Below, in pieces: positions 21,440 through 29,396 of a stretch of DNA of 64,000 nucleotides. The translations under genes were made by a program, and so were the position numbers. Each line of letters begins with the position of its first letter. Position 1 is the first letter of the stretch. Below the pieces are notes generated by a model, which was given only the letters and a program-made list of their open reading frames with translations, was not told where the DNA came from and searched no databases. Source of the DNA: Gari tellinella (lineage: Eukaryota > Mollusca > Bivalvia > Cardiida > Psammobiidae); assembly GCA_922989275.2 (NCBI GenBank), contig OV277863.1:21046001-21110000 (forward strand), written 5' to 3'.

Positions 21440-22069
21440 TTAATCGCGCAACCAATAGCCGGTAGGTTGATCCGTTCTCAATATTAATTTACGATGCTTC
21501 TTTTTTTTTAGTTCCTCTTTCATTCTTTGTCTTTCTTCTAAAGTAGGAATAACGTCATTTTCTCTAAGACAATTTTCAAAACTATCTCTGTCTTTTGTGT
21601 AGAACATACATAACCATTTTGTTTGTTCTCTCAAATCTTTTAAAACGGAATTGTATCTCTGTGAAATAACCCATACTGATTGTTCAGCATGTCTTCCTGA
21701 AAAAGCTAGTTCAGAAAGCATATCTCTTTTCTTTGTTAATTCTTTTGTAGCACTACAATCATCTATAATATATAATGTTGGTTGTCCAGCATACTTATTA
21801 AAGAACATTCTTAGTAGTTCTTGCAGTTTCTCTTCTTCATTAACAATAGGATTAACAATGATTATATTTTTTGATTTAGGTTTTCTAACATCGCCTATCC
21901 ACTCTCTATTTTTATAAGCTTTATTCCATTGAATAGTGGGACATAATATAACTATAAAATTAAACACTTTACAATATTCATCTTCTAAAAGGTCAAGTAC
22001 AAATTCCGTTTTACCACATCCTGTTTGTCCACATATTATAGCGGAATGAGGATATTTTGGTAACTCCAT
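21440..22069 (-). CDS. ATP: A32/FtsK-HerA-type genome-packaging ATPase
   Basis: 209 aa. It hydrolyses ATP to pump DNA into the capsid (family knowledge). Walker A is GQTGCGKT at residues 14-21. Walker B is LYIIDD, with D103 and D104. A downstream SGRHAEQSVWVISQRY segment (about 125-140) matches the sensor region of this family. Length is normal for Polinton ATPases and no key residue is missing. It is followed upstream on the same strand by the major capsid gene, 25 bp away, the usual morphogenesis neighbourhood. Start context TCCTAGAAAATGG. Confidence 0.93.
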   Translation of the reverse strand: MELPKYPHSAIICGQTGCGKTEFVLDLLEDEYCKVFNFIVILCPTIQWNKAYKNREWIGDVRKPKSKNIIIVNPIVNEEEKLQELLRMFFNKYAGQPTLYIIDDCSATKELTKKRDMLSELAFSGRHAEQSVWVISQRYNSVLKDLREQTKWLCMFYTKDRDSFENCLRENDVIPTLEERQRMKEELKKKKHRKLILRTDQPTGYWLRD

Positions 22070-22094
22070 TTTCTAGGAGTCAAAGTCGGCTCCG

Positions 22095-23363
22095 CTAATA
22101 TAATACTTCTTTAAATCTTCCATCTTCAAAATTGATTTGTGCATCTTGTATGACAAACAAATACATATTTATTGGTTCATCATCTCCTGCTTCTTTCGTT
22201 ATTTGAATTGTAATTCCTTCAGATGCATTCTCTACCCTTCTTCCAGAACCATGGAGTGTGTTATCATCTATTGTTCGTAAATCTAACCATAATGCATAAT
22301 TGTTAGTAAGATACTTTTCTATTGTTATGTTGGCAAAACATAAGTCTTTAGCAATTTTATCTGTTTCCTTGTTTCTCTTTGATGTTAAACAAAAGTATTT
22401 ATTTATCTCATCCCACTGCTGATATGCTCTCATTCCTTGACTGTATAGTTGATTTGGAACTCCTTCTATTGTAATCTCTACTTTCTCTATATTAGGGTTG
22501 TAATATATTTCTGTTCCTGTTCTTTCAGGGTCTTCAAACAGCATCAGAATTCCTTTCATACTTCTTGCGGGAACATTTAAATTTATATTCCATAGTGTAT
22601 CAGATTTATTCTTTAACATTTTTCTATGTCTTAGAACACGATCATAGAATATAGTCATTTTACCATCATATTGTTGTCTTATTTGTCTAACAAGTTCTGT
22701 ATCGGATACCATATCAAATTCTAAACAAATATTTTTAATTGTATAACTTGCTGACGTATCACTTGACTTAATAACTTTATCATAGTCGTTGAACGTAAGT
22801 TCATATTCAAGTCTATCACCTAGTCCCGCTTGATAGAATGGCATATGTGTTTCTAATAGTTCAAAATCAAGTGGGATACAAAATCTGTTTTTATATGCTT
22901 TAGCTATTGCTTTATCTTCTTTATCATTACTTGCATCCTTAGCTCCAACTCTGTGTTTTAACATATTGCCTTTACCAATACCTTGATATACCATGTTAAC
23001 ACGTTCGGTTGGTGTCTTCCATAAATCAACATAATTATGATATATATCGCTATCATCAATTGACATAATTTCGTTACCTGAAATTCGTATTGTTGTTTTC
23101 TTGATGATAGATCTTCCAATGTTTTGATAAACTGTTGCATTTGCATCACTTTTACCGTTTATTTCAATTTCAAATGCTAATCTGACTGTTCTAGGAACAA
23201 TAACATCATTATTACTTAAATTAGGGAATCTTACTAATAAATGTTGATTCTGATCAATAGTTGAAGGATTATTAGTTATTACAACGCTTTGACGAATACC
23301 TTTTACACCTCTAGGTTCTCTTATTTTTCTGTAGGGATTTAATTTTTCTCCATAAGTTGACAT
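22095..23363 (-). CDS. MCP: Major capsid protein (hexon-like, double jelly-roll family)
   Basis: 422 aa, the main shell protein. The translation is beta-rich throughout and ends with a characteristic YLFVIQDAQINFEDGRF-like segment. The N-terminus carries the PRTVRLAFEIEINGK and SIIKKTTIRISGNEI strands seen in Polinton/adintovirus major capsid proteins, whose fold is a double jelly roll (family knowledge, not visible directly). It lies between the packaging ATPase and the candidate fibre and penton genes. No frame breaks. Start context CCTTTAAAAATG. Confidence 0.88.
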   Translation of the reverse strand: MSTYGEKLNPYRKIREPRGVKGIRQSVVITNNPSTIDQNQHLLVRFPNLSNNDVIVPRTVRLAFEIEINGKSDANATVYQNIGRSIIKKTTIRISGNEIMSIDDSDIYHNYVDLWKTPTERVNMVYQGIGKGNMLKHRVGAKDASNDKEDKAIAKAYKNRFCIPLDFELLETHMPFYQAGLGDRLEYELTFNDYDKVIKSSDTSASYTIKNICLEFDMVSDTELVRQIRQQYDGKMTIFYDRVLRHRKMLKNKSDTLWNINLNVPARSMKGILMLFEDPERTGTEIYYNPNIEKVEITIEGVPNQLYSQGMRAYQQWDEINKYFCLTSKRNKETDKIAKDLCFANITIEKYLTNNYALWLDLRTIDDNTLHGSGRRVENASEGITIQITKEAGDDEPINMYLFVIQDAQINFEDGRFKEVLY

Positions 23364-23437
23364 TTTTAAAGGATAAAAATAGTGATAGCGTAGCCTCCGG
23401 TACCTTGCGGCTAGTGATAACCTGTCAGTTAATATTT

Positions 23438-24106
23438 TTAAAAAAATAATTCAATTACTGCCGACACTACTGTATTTTCACATCCAGGATTATTATTTGT
23501 AGCAACAAAATTAATTACATCTTGAGCATTAATAATTAATGGTGTATCAAAATTATCAAACTTTCTTGTGAGATTGTTCAAATTTATACCATAACTTAGT
23601 AGTATTTTTCCATTAACAGCCAATGCAACAGATACATCATCATTGTTTGTTCTTGTACTTGATAATGAAATACCTAATATTTGACCTCGAAAATTCATAA
23701 CATACCCGGAATCTACTTCTCTACCTCCGTTACCGAAACTAAATGCTTTATTTTTAGAAATTGAACCCTTACTCTCTGCGATTATGGTTATTACCTTTAT
23801 ATCAGGAATATTTTCTACTTTGTTATATAATAATCTATGGTTGATAATCATTTCACGAACTTTATCTTGAAGTTGGTTATATCTTTCACCTTGTGTATTT
23901 ATTTGTTCAAGCATAATGTTTCTATTATCATGAACCTTTTGTTGAAATTCTGAAATTCTTTTCTCTAAATCAGAGATTCGCTTGCGCTCAGTGATTGGTT
24001 TAGCGGAGCCTTCGGTCACTCTCTTTTGTAAATCTCGAACATGCATTATTAAAGTTTCAATGTTGTCACTTCGTTTCTGTGATTTTTTCGTTCCAAATAT
24101 ACTCAT
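23438..24106 (-). CDS. Candidate fibre/spike: coiled coil plus beta-rich head (222 aa)
   Basis: Residues about 14-95 are heptad-rich (IETLIMHVRDLQKRV, ISDLEKRISEFQQKV) and predict a long coiled-coil stalk. Residues about 105-222 are beta-rich with little Cys and end in VVSAVIELFF, as in trimeric TNF/C1q-like or phage fibre heads. Its place between the major capsid and penton genes supports a vertex or attachment role, but this is inference from architecture. A GC-rich micro-repeat pair (23978-23990, 24002-24015) lies inside the stalk-coding part. Start context AATAAAATG. Confidence 0.6.
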   Translation of the reverse strand: MSIFGTKKSQKRSDNIETLIMHVRDLQKRVTEGSAKPITERKRISDLEKRISEFQQKVHDNRNIMLEQINTQGERYNQLQDKVREMIINHRLLYNKVENIPDIKVITIIAESKGSISKNKAFSFGNGGREVDSGYVMNFRGQILGISLSSTRTNNDDVSVALAVNGKILLSYGINLNNLTRKFDNFDTPLIINAQDVINFVATNNNPGCENTVVSAVIELFF

Positions 24107-24110
24107 TTTA

Positions 24111-24770
24111 TTAGAATAAATTTGAAGAAGTGATTTCTAAAACACAACTAGTTGGTAAGCGATTAATTATTGTTTTATTATTTTCATCTCTGATTTCTAT
24201 TTTTAATTCTGATATAGTGTCATTTATTAAACGTTTGTATTCTGGATGCTCCAATCTAATTGTTATTATATCTCCAAATTCTTTATTTTCAACTGGAATA
24301 ACCGCTAATAAGGTACTCGGCATACTATCAAGATAATTATAAGAAGTGTTAATTTGTTCCAGATGAACATACAACGATTTACAGATAGCTAAATCTAAAC
24401 ATTTATTACCATTGTGTTCTTCATTAGCATCAAATGTATGTTTATTAACAAATCCTAATATTTCTCTTAAACCTTTACTTAACTTCAATTCATTAGTTGA
24501 ACTTAAACTTGTAAAACCATTCGTTTCATTTACAGATAATGTAATATCAAAAGTGTTAAATAAATCTGAAATTTGTTGAAAACTATAATAACCATCTGGA
24601 ATTTGAATAGGGCTCTCGCCCTTCTTTTGTATATTTTCATTAACAATATTATACCAACCTATGCCGTATGTAATACATTTTAATCCAACACATTTATCGC
24701 CTTTTCTATTATCAATATATTGTTGTAAATTAATAGTTTTATCAATATTTGAAATTGTATGATGCCCCAT
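24111..24770 (-). CDS. mCP: Minor capsid (penton-like, single jelly-roll) protein
   Basis: 219 aa. The C-terminal half has the IRLEHPEYKRLINDTISELKI-type strand region and an EIRDENNKTI turn that I recognise from Polinton/adintovirus penton proteins; family members form the five-fold vertices of the shell. The N-terminal half includes IPDGYYSFQQISDLFN, also common in this family. The adjacent fibre-like gene starts 4 bp downstream, so the two are probably co-expressed. It is transcribed divergently from the 534-aa gene across a 16-bp gap. Start context CTTAAAAAATGG. Confidence 0.82.
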   Translation of the reverse strand: MGHHTISNIDKTINLQQYIDNRKGDKCVGLKCITYGIGWYNIVNENIQKKGESPIQIPDGYYSFQQISDLFNTFDITLSVNETNGFTSLSSTNELKLSKGLREILGFVNKHTFDANEEHNGNKCLDLAICKSLYVHLEQINTSYNYLDSMPSTLLAVIPVENKEFGDIITIRLEHPEYKRLINDTISELKIEIRDENNKTIINRLPTSCVLEITSSNLF

Positions 24771-24786
24771 TTTTTAAGATTAAAAA
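24771..24786. promoter_or_regulatory. 16-bp divergent start region
   Basis: Only 16 bp separate the start codons of the penton-like gene (minus) and the 534-aa gene (plus). With the flanking codons the sequence is almost a perfect palindrome, ATTTTTTAAGATTAAAAAAT (24769-24788), so each gene sees the same TTAAAAAATG initiator. Any conventional upstream promoter for one gene must lie inside the coding region of the other. Confidence 0.6.
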
Positions 24787-26391
24787 ATGCCAATTAATAA
24801 AAAGTTTTACGAGACCTTCCGGTATGATAGTAACGTTAACTATAGGCCCATGCTATCGAGTCCAGAGGCACTGCCGAAGCCTACCGGCACTGCCGAAGCC
24901 TACCGGTATAATAGTAAAGCTCAATATAAACCTGGCGGTGTATATAATAAAAAAAATATTAATATTATAAAACAATCAATTGTTATCTCTGAAGATGGAA
25001 AAAGTTTTAATGCAGATTTCCCTGACTTATTTTCTAAATATAAATTACCTCATATAGCATCAGAAGCAATAGTAAACCGATGGAATACAAACTGTTTTTT
25101 ATTCTATCAAAATCAAGTTAACTTTGCAATATGGTGCGCTACTACAGGTTGTGGCGTAGATTACAATAATCACCTAAATGAAGATAACAAACTAGTTGGT
25201 TCTCTATTTTTATTCCATATTTATTACCAAACAAGAAGGATACTGAAGGAATTAGGTATTGCTCTACCACAAAACGGAAGCTGGAATGCTTTTAACAATA
25301 GTTATGACCGGGGAGCTTATGAGCGTATATGTAAAGAGTTTAATGTAGACCCTAATGTAGACTGGAGACAAAAGATATATCCAAATGGCGATGGTCTTGG
25401 AGTTGTACATATTACTGGCCATGTTGCATACGACAGAATGGATTATAGACATGATAAATCTTGGAAAAAAATAATACATAAAACATCGACCATATTAGAT
25501 TTAACTAAGATGACATTTGGAGCTGAAGTACAGGGAGATAGAACTTGCGGCGTTTTTACATGCCATTATGCGGATCCTAAGAAATATCATATAGATTATA
25601 TTCAACAAGAAGATAGTGTTAAAGATGCGTGGACTAGTTTTATTCTTGACACATCAAAAGGTTTTACACAAGCCGGGATTGAAAGAATAAACGAATCTAT
25701 AAGAACATATTGTTGGGCTATCCTAGGTTCTCAATCTCAAACAAGAACAAGTATATTAGGAACGGGAACGGCCTTTGATGCTCAAAAACAATTCCTAGTA
25801 GATATTGAGGATTCTATTAATAGTCCTATTGATTTACCTGGTCAAATTACAAGATATCAAAATACATTAAAATATGCAAGAAGTAAAGTTGATTTTGTAT
25901 ACGGGGTAGACTTATATATGTCTCCTAGTAATATGGAATTAAGAATAGGGACAATTCAAGATTATAATAATGAAATTGTTGTTGCAACAGACCAACAAGA
26001 ACTAGGGTTAAATAGCGATATTAATATTAAACCTGTTCCACCTCGCGAAGCCTCTGGTAAAAAACATGTAGAATCACTGAGCGGAACAAAGACTAAACAA
26101 ACACAACCAGTTCAAGTTAGTTCAATAGATTATAAGAAGATTACAAATTATGCAAAAGAACATTTGTTACCTAAAGAATGGGTTACTAAAGCGACAAATA
26201 TCCCCGGATTCTTTAATTCATATATGAAACAACATATTGTTAAAACACCAACTGATGTTAATAAAAACACTGATGTTTATAGAAACACGGATGATTCGCT
26301 TGCGCTCAGTGATGAACATGAAGATAATAAAAAAGCAATAATAGTAGGGAGTATTGCAGTAGGTCTTACCATTTTATTTATTTATCATTAA
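24787..26391 (+). CDS. Large Polinton virion-type protein with C-terminal anchor (534 aa)
   Basis: Residues about 25-45 are encoded by a GC-rich duplicated micro-repeat (24869-24907). The conserved-looking core begins with VNRWNTNCFLFYQ and continues through WCATTGCGVDYNNHL, and a second block has YARSKVDFVYGVDLYM and QELGLNSDINI. The last ~20 residues are a membrane segment (AIIVGSIAVGLTILFIY). It is one of only three plus-strand genes. I know the family as recurrent in invertebrate Polintons but without assigned function. No protease catalytic arrangement could be established. Its 3' end overlaps the convergent 442-aa gene by 18 bp. Confidence 0.65.
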   Translation: MPINKKFYETFRYDSNVNYRPMLSSPEALPKPTGTAEAYRYNSKAQYKPGGVYNKKNINIIKQSIVISEDGKSFNADFPDLFSKYKLPHIASEAIVNRWNTNCFLFYQNQVNFAIWCATTGCGVDYNNHLNEDNKLVGSLFLFHIYYQTRRILKELGIALPQNGSWNAFNNSYDRGAYERICKEFNVDPNVDWRQKIYPNGDGLGVVHITGHVAYDRMDYRHDKSWKKIIHKTSTILDLTKMTFGAEVQGDRTCGVFTCHYADPKKYHIDYIQQEDSVKDAWTSFILDTSKGFTQAGIERINESIRTYCWAILGSQSQTRTSILGTGTAFDAQKQFLVDIEDSINSPIDLPGQITRYQNTLKYARSKVDFVYGVDLYMSPSNMELRIGTIQDYNNEIVVATDQQELGLNSDINIKPVPPREASGKKHVESLSGTKTKQTQPVQVSSIDYKKITNYAKEHLLPKEWVTKATNIPGFFNSYMKQHIVKTPTDVNKNTDVYRNTDDSLALSDEHEDNKKAIIVGSIAVGLTILFIYH

Positions 26392-27663
26392 CTTTGTTGC
26401 TACTGTGTATAATAATCCAGTAGCTAAAACAATTAAAGCCCAGAGATTATTTGCAAACCAATTAATAGCTTTTCCTGTTGATGTTAATAACCATGACACA
26501 ACAGAACCTATTATACCTGGTAATGCTGATGCTGCTTTTCCAGCTAATGTAATAAGTAATTTACCAATATTATCTAATTGTTTCTTTATCCAATCTCCTA
26601 TGCCACCTTTTGATGGAGGATTTACAGCTCCACCACCGCCGCCTCCTCCTGGGATAATAGCTTCAACAATAACACCAATAATCATTCCAAAAGCATTTAA
26701 AACACTAACAATTGTAATTCCTTGTTCTCTGAATAATGTCTTAATTCTTTCAGCTAATGTTGTGTCTTCATTCAATATTTTATGTATTGTTTCTTTGATT
26801 CTATTCACTTGACTACGCAATTTATCTTTATTAATATTAATTGCTTCCAGTCTTGCACTTCTCTCAGATTCCAAATCTCTTATTCTACTTTTTATTCTCT
26901 CTATTTGAAATTCCTCATTGTTTGCTTTGGCCTGTTCTAATTTTCCCTTTTCTTTTGCTAAGTCTTTATTGGTTTCATTAAGTTTTCCTAATCCATTTGC
27001 AAGCTCTTCTTTAACTGTTGTCATTGCTTTGAGGATACCGTCCATTTCTCTCTTTGTCATAACTGTTTGTGTTCCTATTTCATCTCGTGATAATGTTTCT
27101 ATTTCTTTCACGAGTGTTTCAGCAGTATTAGGTAAGTCAGCCATTTCCACACTCTCGATAGCAGGAAGGTTACTTTCTACATTTTGTAAAGCTGCAACGG
27201 CCTGTTTAGATAATTTTTTATTTGAAGAAGAATAATCTGGTAAATTTAGTAAATCTCTTATTGCTGCTGTTCCTCCTGTTCCAATTTTACTTGCTAAAGT
27301 GTTTAAATTAATAAACCTGCCTCTTCTTCCTCCTCTTTTTGATGTGAGCTGAATATCTTTATCTCCAACCTTTAAAAATAGTGTTTTACCATCGGGACCA
27401 AGTTCAAAGTTTGTAATATCAATACGAACAGGATCTATTCCATACGTTTCTTTTAGTAACTTATAATATTCTTTAACTATTGATTGTTTATGTTGCACTA
27501 GTAATTTTGTTCTTTCATCTACATCATTAATATTCCTGAGATTTTCTAATCGTTTTGTTAATTCATCGTCATAATCACTCTCATATACATCAGGCATCTC
27601 ATCAAGCAAATTATTATCATCTTCATCATAAACGGGATTATCAAAATCAAATCCTTCAGCCAT
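26374..27663 (-). CDS. Coiled-coil, multi-pass membrane-active virion-type protein
   Basis: I place the start at 27663 (about 429 aa), where TTACATTAAAATGG matches the element's start motif; an in-frame ATG at 27702 would add 13 residues. Order of parts: acidic N-terminus (DNPVYDEDDN), a basic GGRRGRF turn, a long coiled coil in the middle third (KLNETNKDLAKEKGKLE), then a hydrophobic segment (VSVLNAFGMIIGVIVEAII), a run of seven glycines, and further hydrophobic or amphipathic segments ending in WALIVLATGLLYTV. The architecture suggests a membrane-interacting internal virion protein. That role is inferred; the family is recurrent in invertebrate Polintons. Confidence 0.65.
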   Translation of the reverse strand: MAEGFDFDNPVYDEDDNNLLDEMPDVYESDYDDELTKRLENLRNINDVDERTKLLVQHKQSIVKEYYKLLKETYGIDPVRIDITNFELGPDGKTLFLKVGDKDIQLTSKRGGRRGRFINLNTLASKIGTGGTAAIRDLLNLPDYSSSNKKLSKQAVAALQNVESNLPAIESVEMADLPNTAETLVKEIETLSRDEIGTQTVMTKREMDGILKAMTTVKEELANGLGKLNETNKDLAKEKGKLEQAKANNEEFQIERIKSRIRDLESERSARLEAININKDKLRSQVNRIKETIHKILNEDTTLAERIKTLFREQGITIVSVLNAFGMIIGVIVEAIIPGGGGGGGAVNPPSKGGIGDWIKKQLDNIGKLLITLAGKAASALPGIIGSVVSWLLTSTGKAINWFANNLWALIVLATGLLYTVATKLMINK

Positions 27664-27714
27664 TTTAATGTAAAGAATATGTTGGAGGCTTTTCATATTC
27701 ATAAATATTATAAA

Positions 27715-28332
27715 TTATACAGTTTTTAAACTTTTTTCTATAGTACTCATTGCTTCCATTCTCCCCTTTTCGATTAATTTTTTTTTTTCTTCATCTGTTA
27801 TTTCAACATTTTTCATTGCTGTTGTTTTGATCTCTTTTTTTAGTTCATAATATTTCTCCATTTCATTTAAAATAGTTTTAAATTCTTCCTCGCTAATATT
27901 TCCATCTTGTAAAGCCTTAGAAACAATATCATGAATACTATTTAATTTACTTTCTGCAATTGTTTGAACATTAGAATGTTTTTGTGTTTTTGTCATTAAT
28001 TTACGTCTGATTAATTTAACAGATATACCTAACCCTCCACAAACAATAGCTACTGGAAAAGTAATGGGAACAGCTATTCCAATACTTGCTAAAATAACAC
28101 TTGCCGATATTAGTATGGTATCAATTCCGTCAGTAATATTTATTCCTCGTTTATATTTTTTATTTAATGATTTTCTAATATCCCTTTCATTAATTAATGT
28201 TTTCTCTATCTCTGATATTTTTTGTAATCTATAATTCCCTGAACGGTCAAGAGAATTTTGTCCATCTTCAACTCGAGAGCTTATAGGCTGCGCTAAATCT
28301 GGATATAAATTTGGGGCACTTGGTTGTTTCAT
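27715..28332 (-). CDS. Two-segment membrane protein (205 aa), Polinton-associated
   Basis: An N-terminal Pro/Ser-rich region containing a micro-repeat-encoded DRSG is followed by a helix, then about residues 70-105 as a hydrophobic hairpin (TILISASVILASIGIAV...VAIVCGGLGISV). The C-terminal half is soluble and helical, with IAESKLNSIHDIVSKALQDG, a signature I associate with these elements. Last gene before the right terminal repeat. Function unknown; membrane association is likely. Start context CTTTTAAAAATG. Confidence 0.62.
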   Translation of the reverse strand: MKQPSAPNLYPDLAQPISSRVEDGQNSLDRSGNYRLQKISEIEKTLINERDIRKSLNKKYKRGINITDGIDTILISASVILASIGIAVPITFPVAIVCGGLGISVKLIRRKLMTKTQKHSNVQTIAESKLNSIHDIVSKALQDGNISEEEFKTILNEMEKYYELKKEIKTTAMKNVEITDEEKKKLIEKGRMEAMSTIEKSLKTV

Positions 28333-28352
28333 TTTTAAAGGGATTTTTTGAT

Positions 28353-28495
28353 GTTAGGAAATTTAGCAATGCTTAAGTAGCGTAGCCTACGGTATGTTAG
28401 AAAAAATAGCAATGTTAAAGCAATGCTTAAGTAATGTTAAAGTAATGTTAAAGCAATGCTTAAGTAATGCTTAAGTAATGCTTAAGTAAAAATAG
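28353..28495 (+). repeat. 12-bp tandem repeat near the Polinton right end
   Basis: AATGCTTAAGTA and the variant AATGTTAAAGTA are repeated about ten times, with one GC-rich CGTAGCCTACGG word inserted near 28380. It lies in the non-coding gap between the last gene and the right terminal repeat. Confidence 0.85.
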
Positions 28496-28565
28496 GCTAC
28501 TGGAGTAGAGGGTTAATTTTAGAATTAACCCTTCATGGTTTTTGGGGGGTGGCCGAGTTTGTAAT

Positions 28566-28784
28566 TTTTTTAGGGGTGTTCGAGAGTTTGTAATTTTTTT
28601 TTTAGGAGGTGGTCGAGAGCAGTACTCGCAATTATATATATGTAAAGTGGTGATCCAATTTTTTTTTTTTTTTTTTTTTTAGGGGTGGTAGAGTTTGTAA
28701 ATTTTTTTTTTGGTCTGGTGGGAGAGAGTAAAAAAAATAAATTTTTTTATGGGTGGTCCAGGATCACCACTTTACATATATATA
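28566..28784 (-). repeat. Polinton right terminal inverted repeat with hairpin tip
   Basis: Inverted counterpart of 13974-14186. Its foldback arms 28633-28656 and 28761-28784 pair perfectly over 24 bp (contain GTAAAGTGGTGATCC). The T-rich loop lies in the same orientation as the left loop but has several substitutions. One extra iteron, GTGGCCGAGTTTGTAATTTT, lies just inside at about 28548-28567. Confidence 0.92.
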
Positions 28785-28929
28785 TATGTATTGATCTCAA
28801 TTAAAGCTAGTACGATGCATCGAAAAGTAGTTGCAAAATGTAAACTTTTAAATGTAGAGTTTTGACTTGTAAACGCTTATACCAGAGAGAAATGAAAAGA
28901 TTTTCTAAGAATTTAGATCACTAGCAAAT

Positions 28930-29396
28930 CAAAAGGAAAATATGGCTATACTATACAACCTGTTTGCCATGCATCAACTAGTCACATATACTGTACAAGT
29001 AAAACAGAGGCATTACAGTGTAACTATGGATAGTATACATTTCCTATTCAAATAGTGTTACCAAGCATACTGTGCAGACCAAGATCAGAGATCTTCTAAA
29101 AGGATCCTCTGGTCAAGGTCTGCACTAACTATTAATCAACACTGCAGGGTAACTGTATAGAGTACGTTTTTCCTATACAGACAGTGTAGCTTTGGATCAG
29201 AGGACACGCAAATGAGCCATCAGATCCGTTTCTTCACTGTCTGTTATTTTGCATTACATTGCAACCATGAAGATTATACATTACCCATGTAGATAATGCT
29301 ACCATACATATTGTGCAGACCAAGATCGGAGTGCTCGTATAACCGAGCCCTCCTATCAGGGTTTACACTGCTTTTATATTACATTACAGTTGGTAT
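28930..29396 (+). repeat. Diverged units leading into the 113-bp satellite
   Basis: Repeated words such as TGTGCAGACCAAGATC, a CCTCTGGTCAAGGTCTGCAC-like partner arm and TTACAGT recur here at irregular spacing. They look like degenerate copies of the unit that becomes regular from 29397. Confidence 0.6.

Larger units (their letters stand above)
13974..28784. mobile_element. Complete Polinton/Maverick (adintovirus-like) element
   Basis: A 14.8 kb element delimited by ~215 bp terminal inverted repeats and encoding the hallmark Polinton set: protein-primed family B DNA polymerase, retrovirus-like integrase, packaging ATPase, major capsid protein and penton-like minor capsid protein, plus about ten smaller proteins. 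All the major ORFs run uninterrupted, so decay is minimal. It is strikingly more AT-rich than its flanks. Polinton integrases usually make a 6-bp target duplication, but both edges fall in an AT microsatellite (ATATAT), so no duplication could be fixed. An adenain-like maturation protease was not recognised. It could be a recently endogenised virus or an active transposon. Confidence 0.95.

Noticed and set aside
26405..27235. Plus-strand ORFs inside the Polinton (for example Pro-rich frame at 26405-26812)
   Set aside because: Antisense shadows of the 442-aa coiled-coil/membrane gene; the Pro run is the complement of its Gly run.
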